A stretch of 64,000 bases of DNA from Geobacter sp. (GTDB lineage: Bacteria; Desulfobacterota; Desulfuromonadia; Geobacterales; Geobacteraceae). The stretch lies in the NCBI GenBank assembly GCA_003574885.1, contig PJFC01000001.1, positions 372,001 to 436,000 on the forward strand, written 5' to 3'. The position numbers and the translations under genes were made by a program. The notes under the pieces were generated by a model that was not told where the DNA came from, did not search any database, and worked only from the letters and a program-made list of their open reading frames with translations. This document shows positions 14,570-23,458 of this stretch, piece after piece (the first letter of the stretch is position 1; every line of letters starts with the position of its first letter).

Positions 14570-16495
14570 TCAGTCATCAGCCAGGGTAAAATAAAACGTG
14601 GCACCCTTATCTACTTCTCCCTCGGCCCATATTTCACCGCCGTGGCGATGAATGATCCTCTGGGCGGTGGCGAGCCCGATGCCTGTTCCCTGGAAATCTT
14701 CGGCCTTGTGGAGCCGATGAAACGGCGTGAAAATCTTGTCGGCGAGTTTCTTGTCGAAGCCGACTCCGTTGTCCCTCACGTAGTAGACCTTCCGGCCGTC
14801 GAGCTCGGTGATGCCGAAACGAATGACGGTCGATTCCCGCTTGGCAGTGTATTTCCAGGCATTCCCGAGCAGGTTGGCCATGACGATCCGTAGCAGGGTA
14901 GGGTCTCCCTGAGCTTGAATTCGATCAGGGGCGATGAACTGCACACGCCGTTGGGGAGCTGTCAGCTGCAATTCGGTTATGACATTGGCAGCGATGGCAT
15001 TGAGATCGACCCGTACCTTCTGCAGAGGCTGACGGGAGAGGGCGGAGAATTTGAGGAGGGATTCGATCATGGTTTCCATCCGCTCGGTGGCGCCGGCTAT
15101 CTCCCTGAGGAAATCAATTGCCTGATCGTCGAGACGGTCGCCATACATCTCCTGCATGAGCTGGGCGTAGCCGCTGATATTGGTCAGGGGGGTACGCAGG
15201 TCGTGGGAAATCGTATGGCTGAAGGAATCCAGCTCCCGGTTCGAGCTTTCCAGCTCGGCAGCCCTGGCGGCAAGGGCGGTGTTTAGATATTCGATCTGTT
15301 GCAGGGCCATTTTCCGTTCGGTGACGTCATTCATGATCACCAGGTTCTTACCGTCTATTATCGAAGTAATGAATTCGGTGATACATTCCCTGCCATCCTT
15401 GCAGATTACCCGGTATTCGTCATGGCCGACAGGCTTCTCTTCCTGACGAGGACGCTGTACCGTGGTCTCCCAGGTATCCATCACCACTTTGCGGTACGAT
15501 GGGTCGGGATAGGCGCGCAGGAACCAGGTTGCCAGGTCCGGTATGTCGGCGCGGGTATAGCCGAAAACCTCGATGAACCGGTTGTTCAGCAGTTCTATGT
15601 CGCCATTGGTGTTGCTGATGCAAATTGCTACGGGGGAGTGTTCAAGGAGCTGACGGAACTTTTCCTCGCTCTGCCGGAGCGCCTCCTCATGCTGTTTGCT
15701 ATGGGTTATGTCGATGAAGATGGTTGCAAATTGACCGTGGTTGGGGGAAAAGACTGAAATACGGAAGTGCTTGTCCATGGGAGGGAAGTAGGTCTCAAAC
15801 TCGTAGTGGCCTCCAGCTTGGGCAATGGGGGCAAAGATATCGAGATAGGGCGCTTTTGCCGTGCCGTAAAGGTCGGTTGCCAGTTTCCCCTGCGACTGAT
15901 CTTTCGTAAGTCCGGTGTACTTCTCGTATGCCGGGTTTGTGTCAAGTATCCGGTAGTCCACAGCGTTGCCTGTTTCATCAAACACGAGTTCGTGTATGGC
16001 CACCCCCTCAAACATGGCGTCGACCAGAGAGCGGTATTGGCGTTCCCTGTAGGCAAGAGCCGCCTCGGCTTCACGGCGTTCGGTGACCTCGACGAACGAC
16101 GCCATCAAGCAGAGGGGGGTGCCGTCGTCGTCGGCGATGACGGCTGCCGACAGTACCACGTTGAACAGCGTACCATCGCTGCGAACGGCGACCAGTTCCC
16201 CATTCCAGCAGCCATCGTAACGAAGGGCGTCCCTGACCTGCCGGATATTCTCGGTCGTATGCCAGAACGAGGCGGCGGAGCGGCCAAGAACTTCGTTGTC
16301 GTCCCTGTAACCCCACATTTTGAGGAACGAAGGGTTCACGTAGGTGAGCAAGCCGTTTGGGTCGGAAAAGGCGACTGCATTGATGGCTGCTGCGATTGCG
16401 GCATCCCGGATGCGAAGAGCGACCTCAGTCTTCTCCCGGCCGGTTTGGGCAGTCACTTTCAGCTTTGAGTGTTTTTCCCGGTTATTCTGTCCCAT
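14570..16495 (-). CDS. soluble multi-PAS sensor histidine kinase
   Basis: 641 residues. Three PAS domains are visible: about 25-145 (AVAFSDPNGLLTYVNPSFLK), 150-275 (FEGVAIHELVFDETG) and 285-405 (AICISNTNGDIELLNNRFIE). They are followed by a HisKA dimerisation helix with H-box SHTISHDLRTPL near 430 and an HATPase with N box NLLGNAWKY, DNGVGFD and GTGIGLATAQRI. No membrane segment is present, so it senses a cytoplasmic or diffusible cue. No response regulator is adjacent, so it is an orphan kinase. It converges on the Spy/CpxP-like gene. Confidence 0.93.
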   Translation of the reverse strand: MGQNNREKHSKLKVTAQTGREKTEVALRIRDAAIAAAINAVAFSDPNGLLTYVNPSFLKMWGYRDDNEVLGRSAASFWHTTENIRQVRDALRYDGCWNGELVAVRSDGTLFNVVLSAAVIADDDGTPLCLMASFVEVTERREAEAALAYRERQYRSLVDAMFEGVAIHELVFDETGNAVDYRILDTNPAYEKYTGLTKDQSQGKLATDLYGTAKAPYLDIFAPIAQAGGHYEFETYFPPMDKHFRISVFSPNHGQFATIFIDITHSKQHEEALRQSEEKFRQLLEHSPVAICISNTNGDIELLNNRFIEVFGYTRADIPDLATWFLRAYPDPSYRKVVMDTWETTVQRPRQEEKPVGHDEYRVICKDGRECITEFITSIIDGKNLVIMNDVTERKMALQQIEYLNTALAARAAELESSNRELDSFSHTISHDLRTPLTNISGYAQLMQEMYGDRLDDQAIDFLREIAGATERMETMIESLLKFSALSRQPLQKVRVDLNAIAANVITELQLTAPQRRVQFIAPDRIQAQGDPTLLRIVMANLLGNAWKYTAKRESTVIRFGITELDGRKVYYVRDNGVGFDKKLADKIFTPFHRLHKAEDFQGTGIGLATAQRIIHRHGGEIWAEGEVDKGATFYFTLADD

Positions 16496-16727
16496 GTGTT
16501 CATATCCCGGTCAGCAGCCTGCCATCCTTCTGTAAAGAACACGAAAGAAATAATAGTATAGCCAAAATAAGGGGAAAAGCGACTTTTATTGAGGAGATAT
16601 TCACGGTTATGCAGGACAAATCTGTTGCTGCCCCGGTTTCATGTGGGGTCAGCGCGCTTCCCCTTGCCGGCACCGCCATTGGTATGGTAGTCTTCAAATA
16701 TAACATTAGAAATACAGGGGGTAGCCC

Positions 16728-17450
16728 ATGAAACGTCTCGTATCCATGATGCTCTGTCTGACGCTGTTTTCCGGCTGTGCCACCTACAAGACCCAGTACG
16801 TCTCGTTCAAGCCGCCCGAAGCCTATCCCAACTTTAAGGTGGTCGCGGGGGCTCCCATGGCTGCGGAAGCCTACGCAGACCAGTCAGTGGCTGCAGAAGC
16901 CTTCGGTTTCGACATCCGGGGGGCGGGACTTCTTCCTGTCCAGCTGGTGATCGACAACAAGAGCGGTCAGACCATGGAGATCGTTTCAGGTCAGACATTC
17001 CTCGTGGATGACAGCAACCGCTACTGGAATGTGATGGAAAACCGGGCCGCCGTCGAGCGCGTGGAACAGTACACCGCTTCGGGGGCCGTGGCGGCAGGTG
17101 CCGGTAAAAGCGCGATGTTCGGGGCGGTTGCCGGTACCATTCTGGGTGCGGCCATCGGCATCGTGTCCGGCCGGAACGTGGGAGAGGCAATCGGAAAGGG
17201 TGCGGTCATCGGTGCTGCGGGTGGTGCGGTCATCGGCGGAGTCCAGGGTAGCGCAGACCGGGGACAGGATTACCGCATAGCCGATGATATCCGGGAAAAG
17301 GGGCTTGAGGGGAAGGTCATTCCCAATGCCTACCTGGCTAACGGGTTCATCTTCTTCCCCGGCGAGGCCCAGTCCGCCAAGGAACTGCGGATGCAGGTGC
17401 GGGAAAAGGAGAGTGGCGATACCTACACGGTCGTTCTGAAGCTTAAATAG
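16728..17450 (+). CDS. lipoprotein with glycine-zipper segment
   Basis: 240 residues. A signal peptide with lipobox LFSGC is followed by an N-terminal domain of unknown type. Then comes a Gly/Ala-rich stretch at about 120-175 (GAVAGTILGAAIGIVSG and AVIGAAGGAVIGGVQG), typical of glycine-zipper outer-membrane-associated proteins, and a C-terminal beta-rich domain with FIFFPGEAQSAKELRM. Probably an envelope lipoprotein; exact role unknown. It is followed by a strong two-way terminator shared with dctA. Confidence 0.8.
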   Translation: MKRLVSMMLCLTLFSGCATYKTQYVSFKPPEAYPNFKVVAGAPMAAEAYADQSVAAEAFGFDIRGAGLLPVQLVIDNKSGQTMEIVSGQTFLVDDSNRYWNVMENRAAVERVEQYTASGAVAAGAGKSAMFGAVAGTILGAAIGIVSGRNVGEAIGKGAVIGAAGGAVIGGVQGSADRGQDYRIADDIREKGLEGKVIPNAYLANGFIFFPGEAQSAKELRMQVREKESGDTYTVVLKLK

Positions 17451-17493
17451 CGGCCATCCTGAAACTATTCAGAATTCACTACTCCCCATAAAC

Positions 17494-17534
17494 AAAGAAA
17501 AGAGGCGCCATCTTCGGCGCCTCTTTTCTTTTTA
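17494..17534. terminator. bidirectional rho-independent terminator
   Basis: A perfect 16-base stem AAAGAAAAGAGGCGCC/GGCGCCTCTTTTCTTT (17494-17509 and 17516-17531) with a six-base loop and T tracts on both strands lies between two convergent genes. Confidence 0.93.
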
Positions 17535-17569
17535 ACAACCACAACCATGGTACTCCAGCACAATTACGG

Positions 17570-18895
17570 CTATTCCGGCACAGTCTCCAGCTCAGGCTCA
17601 ACAAGCGACAAGGCTGCTTCGCTGAGGGCGGACGGCTCGCCGTTTCCATTCAGCACCCTCTTCATCCGTTCGACATCAAGTTCGTTCTCCCACTTGGATA
17701 CAACCACCGTTGCCACGCCGTTGCCGATCAGGTTGGTAATGGCCCGGGCTTCGGACATGAAGCGGTCGATGCCGAGGATCAGCGCCAGGCCGGCCACCGG
17801 GATGGTAGGGATAGCGGCGAAGGTAGCGGCAAGAGTGACGAACCCGCTCCCCGTGACGCCGGCAGCTCCCTTGGAGGTGAGGAGGAGGACTCCGAGAATG
17901 GTGAGGGTCTGGGTCATGGTCAGGGGGGTGTTGGTTGCCTGGGCGACGAAGACGGCTGCCATGGTAAGATAGATGGAGGTGCCGTCCAGGTTGAAAGAGT
18001 AGCCGGTGGGGATAACCAGGCCTACCACCGATTTCGTGCAGCCGAGATTTTCCAGCTTGGTCATCATCCGCGGCAGGGCCGACTCGGAGGAAGAGGTGCC
18101 GAGGACGATGAGGAGTTCATCGCTGATGTAGCGGAGAAACTTGAAGATGCTGAAACCGCAGAGACGGGCGATGGTGCCGAGGACCACGAAAACGAAGAGG
18201 ATGCAGGTGAGGTAGAAGCTTCCCATGAGCATCCCCAGCTTTGAGAGGGAGCCGACGCCGAACTTGCCGATGGTAAAGGCCATGGCGCCGAACGCTCCGA
18301 TGGGGGCCAGCTTCATGATGATATTGACGATACCGAAAAAGACATGGGAAACGTTTTCGATCAGCCTGTGCACCGGTTTCCCTTTTTCTTTCAGAGCGGA
18401 GAGGGCGAAACCGAAGAGGAGCGCGAAAAGGAGCACCTGGAGAATATCTCCCTTGGCAAAGGCGTCAACCACCGAAGACGGGATGATACTCATGAGGAAA
18501 TCCGACATCGTGTGCGCCTTGGCCTGGGTGGTGTAGGCGGTAAGCGCCTTGGTGTCCAGTTTGGTCACGTCGGCATTGAAGCCTGCACCGGGCTGGATCA
18601 CGGTGATGATAAAAAGGCCGATGGCAAGGGCGATAGAGGTGATAACTTCAAAGTAGAGGAGCGCTTTTCCCCCCACCCTGCCGACCTTCTTCATGTCCTC
18701 CATGCCGGCGATGCCGGTGACAACGGTACAGAAGATGACCGGGGTGATGATCATCTTGATAAGCTTGATAAAACCGTCACCCAGCGGCTTCATGGCAACA
18801 CCTGTATCCGGGTAGTAGTACCCGAGGAGGATACCGCAGGCGATAGCAGTCAGCACCTGGGCATACAGATGCTGGTAGAAACGTTTCTTTTGCAT
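17570..18895 (-). CDS. dctA: C4-dicarboxylate:cation symporter (DctA/GltP family)
   Basis: 441 residues of the dicarboxylate/amino acid:cation symporter (SDF) family in the inner membrane. The helical-hairpin signatures [11 protein letters not shown] and [19 protein letters not shown] are present, and the second is very close to DctA, importer of succinate, fumarate and malate. A glutamate/aspartate specificity (GltP) cannot be excluded by eye. It sits next to a sensor kinase and sigma-54 activator that probably control it. The upstream region carries a sigma-54 promoter and three palindromes. Confidence 0.9.
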   Translation of the reverse strand: MQKKRFYQHLYAQVLTAIACGILLGYYYPDTGVAMKPLGDGFIKLIKMIITPVIFCTVVTGIAGMEDMKKVGRVGGKALLYFEVITSIALAIGLFIITVIQPGAGFNADVTKLDTKALTAYTTQAKAHTMSDFLMSIIPSSVVDAFAKGDILQVLLFALLFGFALSALKEKGKPVHRLIENVSHVFFGIVNIIMKLAPIGAFGAMAFTIGKFGVGSLSKLGMLMGSFYLTCILFVFVVLGTIARLCGFSIFKFLRYISDELLIVLGTSSSESALPRMMTKLENLGCTKSVVGLVIPTGYSFNLDGTSIYLTMAAVFVAQATNTPLTMTQTLTILGVLLLTSKGAAGVTGSGFVTLAATFAAIPTIPVAGLALILGIDRFMSEARAITNLIGNGVATVVVSKWENELDVERMKRVLNGNGEPSALSEAALSLVEPELETVPE

Positions 18896-18966
18896 GAAAC
18901 TTTCCTTTCCTAAGTGAAATAATGCAACCTGCGCCTCTTGCAGATGTCAATGTGTAAAGCTATATC

Positions 18967-18982
18967 AGCAAGAGGGATACCA
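18967..18982 (-). promoter_or_regulatory. candidate sigma-54 promoter of dctA
   Basis: On the minus strand TGGTATCCCTCTTGCT has the invariant GG and GC ten bases apart and matches the consensus TGGCACG-N4-TTGCW at nine of the twelve fixed positions. The predicted start is about 60 bases upstream of the dctA ATG. The activator encoded next door has the sigma-54 contact loop. Confidence 0.65.
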
Positions 18983-19059
18983 AACCGTATACGGCTGATA
19001 ACTATGCATATCAATTGAAATAACTCTGTTTTATTGGTGTCCGGAGGAGGGGAAAGGGT

Positions 19060-19161
19060 ATAACCTTTGTCATGGGGGGTGGTCCGTCGCGGAGATAGAA
19101 TGAGGCTGTTGCTGGAGTGATAAGGGGTATAACAAAGGTTATGGAATATAACCAAGGTTAT
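19060..19161. promoter_or_regulatory. three palindromic activator sites upstream of dctA
   Basis: ATAACAAAGGTTAT (19129-19142) and ATAACCAAGGTTAT (19148-19161) are inverted repeats 19 bases apart. ATAACCTTTGTCAT (19060-19073) is the same element in the other orientation with one mismatch to the first. They lie roughly 80-180 bases upstream of the sigma-54 promoter, the usual distance for an enhancer bound by an NtrC-type activator. Confidence 0.7.
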
Positions 19162-19186
19162 CCCCCTTGGGTCATGGAATGGAATT

Positions 19187-20596
19187 TCAGGTTTCCCTGC
19201 GGGAAAGCCTTTTGCTCAGGGCTGGCTGGGAGATACCGAGCAGCCGGGCAGCGATGGTCTGGTTGCCGTCGGCTCGATCCATCGCCTCGGCAATCAGCTG
19301 CTCCACCGTGTCGGTGATGGTTGGCAGCTTCTCCATCCCCCGGAAGATATTTTCCCCCGGCAGCCGCTGTGTTCCTTCGCCGCTTGTGGCGGCCGAACCG
19401 ATGGCAGCGATGAAGCTCTCCAGAGAGAGGACCCGGTCACGGTGGACGCTTACCGCGTCGTAAATCATGGACCTGAGTTCGCGTATGTTGCCGGGGAAGC
19501 TGTAGCTGGCCAGGAGCTGGAACAGCTCCCGGGGCGGGGTCGGTTTCTTTTTCCCCAACTCCTGAGCGGCTTTCTGGAGGAAATGATCCACCAGGAGAGG
19601 GATGTCGCCGAGCCGCTCCCTGAGCGGCGGAATTTTGATGCGATGGGTGCGGAGACGGTAGTAGAGGTCGCGGCGAAACTGACCGGCGGCCCCCTTGGCG
19701 GAGAGGTTCTGGTGGGTTGCGACAATGATTCGGGCGGAGAGTCGCTTGGGTCGGTCGCTCCCGAGGGGGAAGTACTCCCCCTCCTGCAGCAGGCGGAGCA
19801 GCTTCATCTGGGAGGCAATGGAGAGGTCCCCGATCTCGTCGAGGAAAAGGGTCCCCCCGGCCGCTTCCTCCACCATCCCCCGCCGGGCCTGGTCGGCGCC
19901 GGTGAAGGAGCCGCGCAGATGGCCGAAAAGGGTGTCTGCAAAGACATTGTCGTCCAGGCCGGCCACGTTGACGGAAACCAACGGCCCTCCCTTTCCGCTC
20001 AGCCGGTGAACCGCCCGGGCAACCAGTTCCTTCCCCACGCCGCTGTCGCCGGTGATGAGGAGCGGCTGGGGGCTCTGGGCCACCGCTTCAATATAGGCGA
20101 ATATGGCGTGCATGGCCGGATCGGCGGTGACAATATCGCTGAACGCGGTCGGGTGGCGCAGCTCGCGGGAGAGGAGCCTGTCGGACATGACCCGGTTCTC
20201 CCGCTCCAGCTGGTGCATCCGGATGGCGCGCACAATCCCCTGCACCAGCCGGTCTTCTTCCACCGTCTTGACAAAATAATCGAAGGCCCCCAGCTTCATG
20301 CAGCGGACCGCCGTCTCCAACTGGTTCATGCCGCTGACGACGATGGTGGTCACCTCCGGGTGCCGCTCGGCAATGGTGGCCAGGAGTTCTTCGCCGGCAA
20401 GGTGGGGCATGGTCAGGTCGAGGAGCACCAGCCCCACCTCTCCGTCCGCCAGGATATCCATGACGCCGCGGCTGTCGGTACAGGTGGCGATGTTGGTAAT
20501 CCCCGCCCTGGCCAGGATGAGACTGACCGAGCGGAGCCAGGCCTGCTCGTCATCCACCAGTAGAATCTTGAAATCCGGGGAGGGGGAATGGGTCAT
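19187..20596 (-). CDS. sigma-54-dependent response regulator (DctD/NtrC type)
   Basis: 469 residues: a receiver domain (phospho-acceptor D60 in VLLDLTMP), an AAA+ core with Walker A GDSGVGKE at 183-190, the sigma-54 contact loop as GSFTGA at 229-234 (the usual form is GAFTGA), Walker B TLFLDEIGD near 250, and a C-terminal Fis-type helix-turn-helix (QTIAARLLGISQPALSKRL). Its start overlaps the sensor kinase stop by 4 bases. Context suggests it activates dctA through the palindromes at 19060-19161. Confidence 0.93.
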   Translation of the reverse strand: MTHSPSPDFKILLVDDEQAWLRSVSLILARAGITNIATCTDSRGVMDILADGEVGLVLLDLTMPHLAGEELLATIAERHPEVTTIVVSGMNQLETAVRCMKLGAFDYFVKTVEEDRLVQGIVRAIRMHQLERENRVMSDRLLSRELRHPTAFSDIVTADPAMHAIFAYIEAVAQSPQPLLITGDSGVGKELVARAVHRLSGKGGPLVSVNVAGLDDNVFADTLFGHLRGSFTGADQARRGMVEEAAGGTLFLDEIGDLSIASQMKLLRLLQEGEYFPLGSDRPKRLSARIIVATHQNLSAKGAAGQFRRDLYYRLRTHRIKIPPLRERLGDIPLLVDHFLQKAAQELGKKKPTPPRELFQLLASYSFPGNIRELRSMIYDAVSVHRDRVLSLESFIAAIGSAATSGEGTQRLPGENIFRGMEKLPTITDTVEQLIAEAMDRADGNQTIAARLLGISQPALSKRLSRRET

Positions 20597-22356
20597 GGCG
20601 GAATAACCTCCTTCATGGCGGGGAGAACCAGCTTGACCGTGGTTCCACCTTCCGGCGGCGAACTGAAGATGATCTCGCCGCCATGTTCCTGGGCGATGCC
20701 GGCGGAGATGGAGAGCCCCAGGCCGGTACCGCCGCTTTCCCTCTTGGTGGTGAAGAACGGGTCGGTCAGATGGGAGAAATGCTCCGGCGGTATGCCGATT
20801 CCCTCGTCCCTGACTGTAAGGGTAACGTTGCCGCCGGCTTGCTCGTAGGCGGTTGACAGGGTGATGGCCCGGTCGTTTGCCGGCAGTGACTGGCAGGCAT
20901 TGATAAGCAGATTGATGACCACCTGCTCGATCCGCTGGGAATTGCCGCAGACGCGGGGAAGCCGCTCGCCGTACGTCGCGGCGAACCGGGTAGTGGCCTT
21001 GCGCAGGGACGGTTCCACCAGCCGCACTGCCGCCTGTACCACCTGGTTGACGTCGAACGGCTCCATGGCTGCCACCGTATCGGGGCGGGCAAAATCCTTC
21101 AGGTCTTCCACGATACGTTTGATACGCTGGGCGGCGTGAACCATCTCCTCCAGCATCTGTGGTATCTCGTCACGCATCCTGGCATAGCTGACCCCGCCGA
21201 GGAGGAAATCTCCCTCCCGCTGGTAGAGCTCTTCCAGTTCCTGCAGGGCGTCGGCGTACACATCCCGCAATATGGGCAGATTGAGCAGCAGCAGGCCGTT
21301 AGGATTGTTTATCTCGTGGGCCACTCCTGAGACAAGGATGCCGAGGGAAGCCATCTTGTCCGCCTGTACCAGTCTGTCCTGGTGGCGGCGCAACTCCTCC
21401 AGGGCAAGCTTGCGTTCTGCAACCTCCCGGGCCAGCTCGTCGGTACGGAGGGCAACCCGTCGCTGCAGGGTGCGCGACCAGACCATGCTGGCTGTGAGCC
21501 CCAGGATCAGCGGGAGCAGCACCATGGCGCCATACTTCAGTATCCGTTCCCGGGGAAAGGTGGGGGGCTCATTCACCCCGAGCCACTTGTCGTAAATGGC
21601 CTGGTACTGGCCGGACTGCTTGACGATGGCCAGCCCCTCGCTGAAGCGAGCCAGGAGCTCGGCGTCCCCCTTGTTCACCGCGTAACAGTACTTTTGGGCG
21701 GAAACGCTCCTGGCCACCTGCACCACGTTGGTCAGGTGCAGTTCGCGTATCAGGTACATGCCGGGGAGGCTGGCGACCACGCAGTAGTCGTACTTGCCCG
21801 AGGCGAGCAGCCGGAGAGCGTCGGCCGGTGTGCCGGTAAGAATCAGATCCTTGCCGAAACCGAGGCTCATCAGCATGTCGTACATGATGCCGTCGCGGAA
21901 AACGATGACTTTCTTCCCCCGCAGTTCCTCCAGAGAGGAGATGGCCGGGGTTCCCTTCCGGGCGAAGACCGCGTGATGAACGATGGTGTGGGGGGGGCTG
22001 AAGTCGAGTTTTTTTGCCCGCTCCTCCGACCAGGATATCCCCTGGAGGATGTTGATGCTGCCGTCATTCAAACCCTGACGCATCTCCGACCAGCTGCCGA
22101 AGCGGAAAGTTACCCTCATCCCCATCACATCGGCAATGGCTCGCGTGAGGTCGACATTGTAGCCGGCGGGACGGCCATCCATGTCGATGAATTCGTACGG
22201 AGGATAATCCCGGTCGCCGCCGACCACTATGGTGGTGTGCGAATCGATGCCGGGCTCGTCCGCGCCCTCGGCATGCAGCCGCGTGGTGGGCAGGCAGAGG
22301 GCCAGGAAGAGCAGCGGGAAAATCAGCAAAGGTTTTACGCGCAGCAATAAACCCAT
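20593..22356 (-). CDS. sensor histidine kinase with periplasmic solute-binding (SBP_bac_3) sensor
   Basis: 587 residues. A signal/anchor segment is followed by a complete type-3 periplasmic binding domain at about 40-265 (DYPPYEFIDMDGRPAGYNVDL, then LQGISWSEERAKKLDFS), a membrane helix near 275-295, a coiled linker, H-box GVAHEINNPNG near 346 and an HATPase with GTGLGLSIS. It should sense a small ligand, probably an organic or amino acid, in the periplasm and phosphorylate the overlapping regulator. Classical DctB uses a Cache-type sensor instead, so this is a different solution. Confidence 0.93.
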   Translation of the reverse strand: MGLLLRVKPLLIFPLLFLALCLPTTRLHAEGADEPGIDSHTTIVVGGDRDYPPYEFIDMDGRPAGYNVDLTRAIADVMGMRVTFRFGSWSEMRQGLNDGSINILQGISWSEERAKKLDFSPPHTIVHHAVFARKGTPAISSLEELRGKKVIVFRDGIMYDMLMSLGFGKDLILTGTPADALRLLASGKYDYCVVASLPGMYLIRELHLTNVVQVARSVSAQKYCYAVNKGDAELLARFSEGLAIVKQSGQYQAIYDKWLGVNEPPTFPRERILKYGAMVLLPLILGLTASMVWSRTLQRRVALRTDELAREVAERKLALEELRRHQDRLVQADKMASLGILVSGVAHEINNPNGLLLLNLPILRDVYADALQELEELYQREGDFLLGGVSYARMRDEIPQMLEEMVHAAQRIKRIVEDLKDFARPDTVAAMEPFDVNQVVQAAVRLVEPSLRKATTRFAATYGERLPRVCGNSQRIEQVVINLLINACQSLPANDRAITLSTAYEQAGGNVTLTVRDEGIGIPPEHFSHLTDPFFTTKRESGGTGLGLSISAGIAQEHGGEIIFSSPPEGGTTVKLVLPAMKEVIPP

Positions 22357-22487
22357 GATACCAGTTGTAATACACTTTGCCGGGTAAATGCAACATCGGC
22401 TATGCGGGGCTGTGCAATGAACGACTGGTGACAGTCCTGATTTTAAAAGGAGGTGTGTGCTGAAATGGAAAAGATGATGAGATTCGA

Positions 22488-22562
22488 GGGGTTACGGAGT
22501 ATGCGGTATGGAGGAAAAGACATGGGAAAGAAAGAGGGTCACAGCTGTTAAGCCGTAACCCC
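22488..22562. repeat. ten-base inverted repeat beside tRNA-Pro
   Basis: GGGGTTACGG (22488-22497) is mirrored by CCGTAACCCC (22553-22562) across 55 bases. A smaller hairpin on the minus strand (within 22536-22561) is followed by a pyrimidine tract and may serve as the tRNA terminator. The outer repeat has no assigned role. Confidence 0.4.
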
Positions 22563-22572
22563 TTGAAAATTA

Positions 22573-22649
22573 TGGTCGGGATGACTGGATTTGAACCAGC
22601 GGCCCCCTGCTCCCGAAGCAGGTGCGCTACCAGGCTGCGCTACATCCCG
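22573..22649 (-). tRNA. tRNA-Pro (CGG)
   Basis: The minus strand folds into a full cloverleaf: acceptor CGGGATG/CATCCCG, D arm with AGCGCAGCCTGGTAGCGC, anticodon stem CCTGC/GCAGG around loop TTCGGGA (anticodon CGG, reading CCG), T arm with GGTTCAAATCC, discriminator A, and an encoded CCA. It is 77 bases including CCA. Confidence 0.97.
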
Positions 22650-22660
22650 ACGAGGGCATA

Positions 22661-22689
22661 TATATACCTTGATGGTCGTTGTTTGTCAA
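22661..22689 (-). promoter_or_regulatory. promoter of tRNA-Pro
   Basis: On the minus strand TTGACA (22689-22684) and TATATA (22666-22661) are separated by exactly 17 bases, placing the start a few bases upstream of the tRNA 5' end at 22649. Confidence 0.85.
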
Positions 22690-22944
22690 CAGGTTAACTG
22701 GCACTTTTGCCAAAAAACCGTTGTCAGATTCCCCCCGAAGTGCTACAAAATTAGATTCAGTAAAACGTCACGGCATTTCATGGTGAGGGTGAATGACTTA
22801 CCGCAACCATGCACGAATACCATAAAAAGCGGGAGAGGTGGCGTACTCCGGCGAAAGCTGGTCAAGGCCGATACGCTGCCGGAGATTGCTGACGTCACCG
22901 TTGACAGGTGAACAGATGCCCTTGAAGTGGGAGGAATACAGTTT

Positions 22945-23457
22945 GTGTCGGTGTGGCGAGGGGTTCTGACCGGGGTGCTGCTGATAGCCCTGCTCGGTGC
23001 CGGCGGTTGCTATCATATGAGATTGATGCCAGTTCCCCTTGAAGGGGAGGGGTTTGAGACCGGGCAACCGGCGGGACGGGCTGTTGCCGAGATTGAAAAA
23101 CGTCTGCTGCAGGACGGATTTCTTCTGGAGAGCGTTGATGCAAAGAGTGGCGTGATCCTCACGGGATACCGGTTCTTTTACAACGACACCAGCCCCGGGC
23201 AGCCTGCCGGGGGACGGGACTATCACTACCGGCTGGAAGTCAGGGTTACCGCCAAAAGGAAGGGCGCTGCGGTACGGCTGACTCCCCTTGATCTGGAGCT
23301 CAGGACGTTCTACGTTTACGATCACGAAGGGAAACTCGACACGCTGAAGAAGCGGTACCCCTACGAGGAGTACCCCGGCATGTTCGAACTCGAGTATCTG
23401 AAGAAGGAGTTGCAGCGGGTGAAGGAACTGCTCGTTGCGGAGAAATGGCAGGGTTAG
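22945..23457 (+). CDS. lipoprotein of unknown function upstream of menaquinone genes
   Basis: About 170 residues. A signal peptide with lipobox LLGAGGC is followed by a mixed domain with YRFFYNDTSPGQ and RDYHYRLEVRVTA, and a charged helical C terminus. I prefer the GTG at 22945, ten bases after GGGAGG; an in-frame GTG at 22927 is possible. It ends 1 base before the UbiA-like gene and is probably in its operon. I do not recognise the family. Confidence 0.75.
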   Translation: MSVWRGVLTGVLLIALLGAGGCYHMRLMPVPLEGEGFETGQPAGRAVAEIEKRLLQDGFLLESVDAKSGVILTGYRFFYNDTSPGQPAGGRDYHYRLEVRVTAKRKGAAVRLTPLDLELRTFYVYDHEGKLDTLKKRYPYEEYPGMFELEYLKKELQRVKELLVAEKWQG

Positions 23458-23458
23458 C

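Noticed and set aside
18923-18940. A second sigma-54-like sequence nearer the dctA start
   Set aside because: The GG and GC doublets are at the wrong spacing (not ten bases).
19442-20563. Long ORF antisense to the sigma-54 regulator
   Set aside because: Shadow of a GC-rich coding frame; the minus-strand protein has complete domains and this one has none.
21382-22350. Long ORF antisense to the sensor kinase
   Set aside because: Shadow frame; no domain, no ribosome site.
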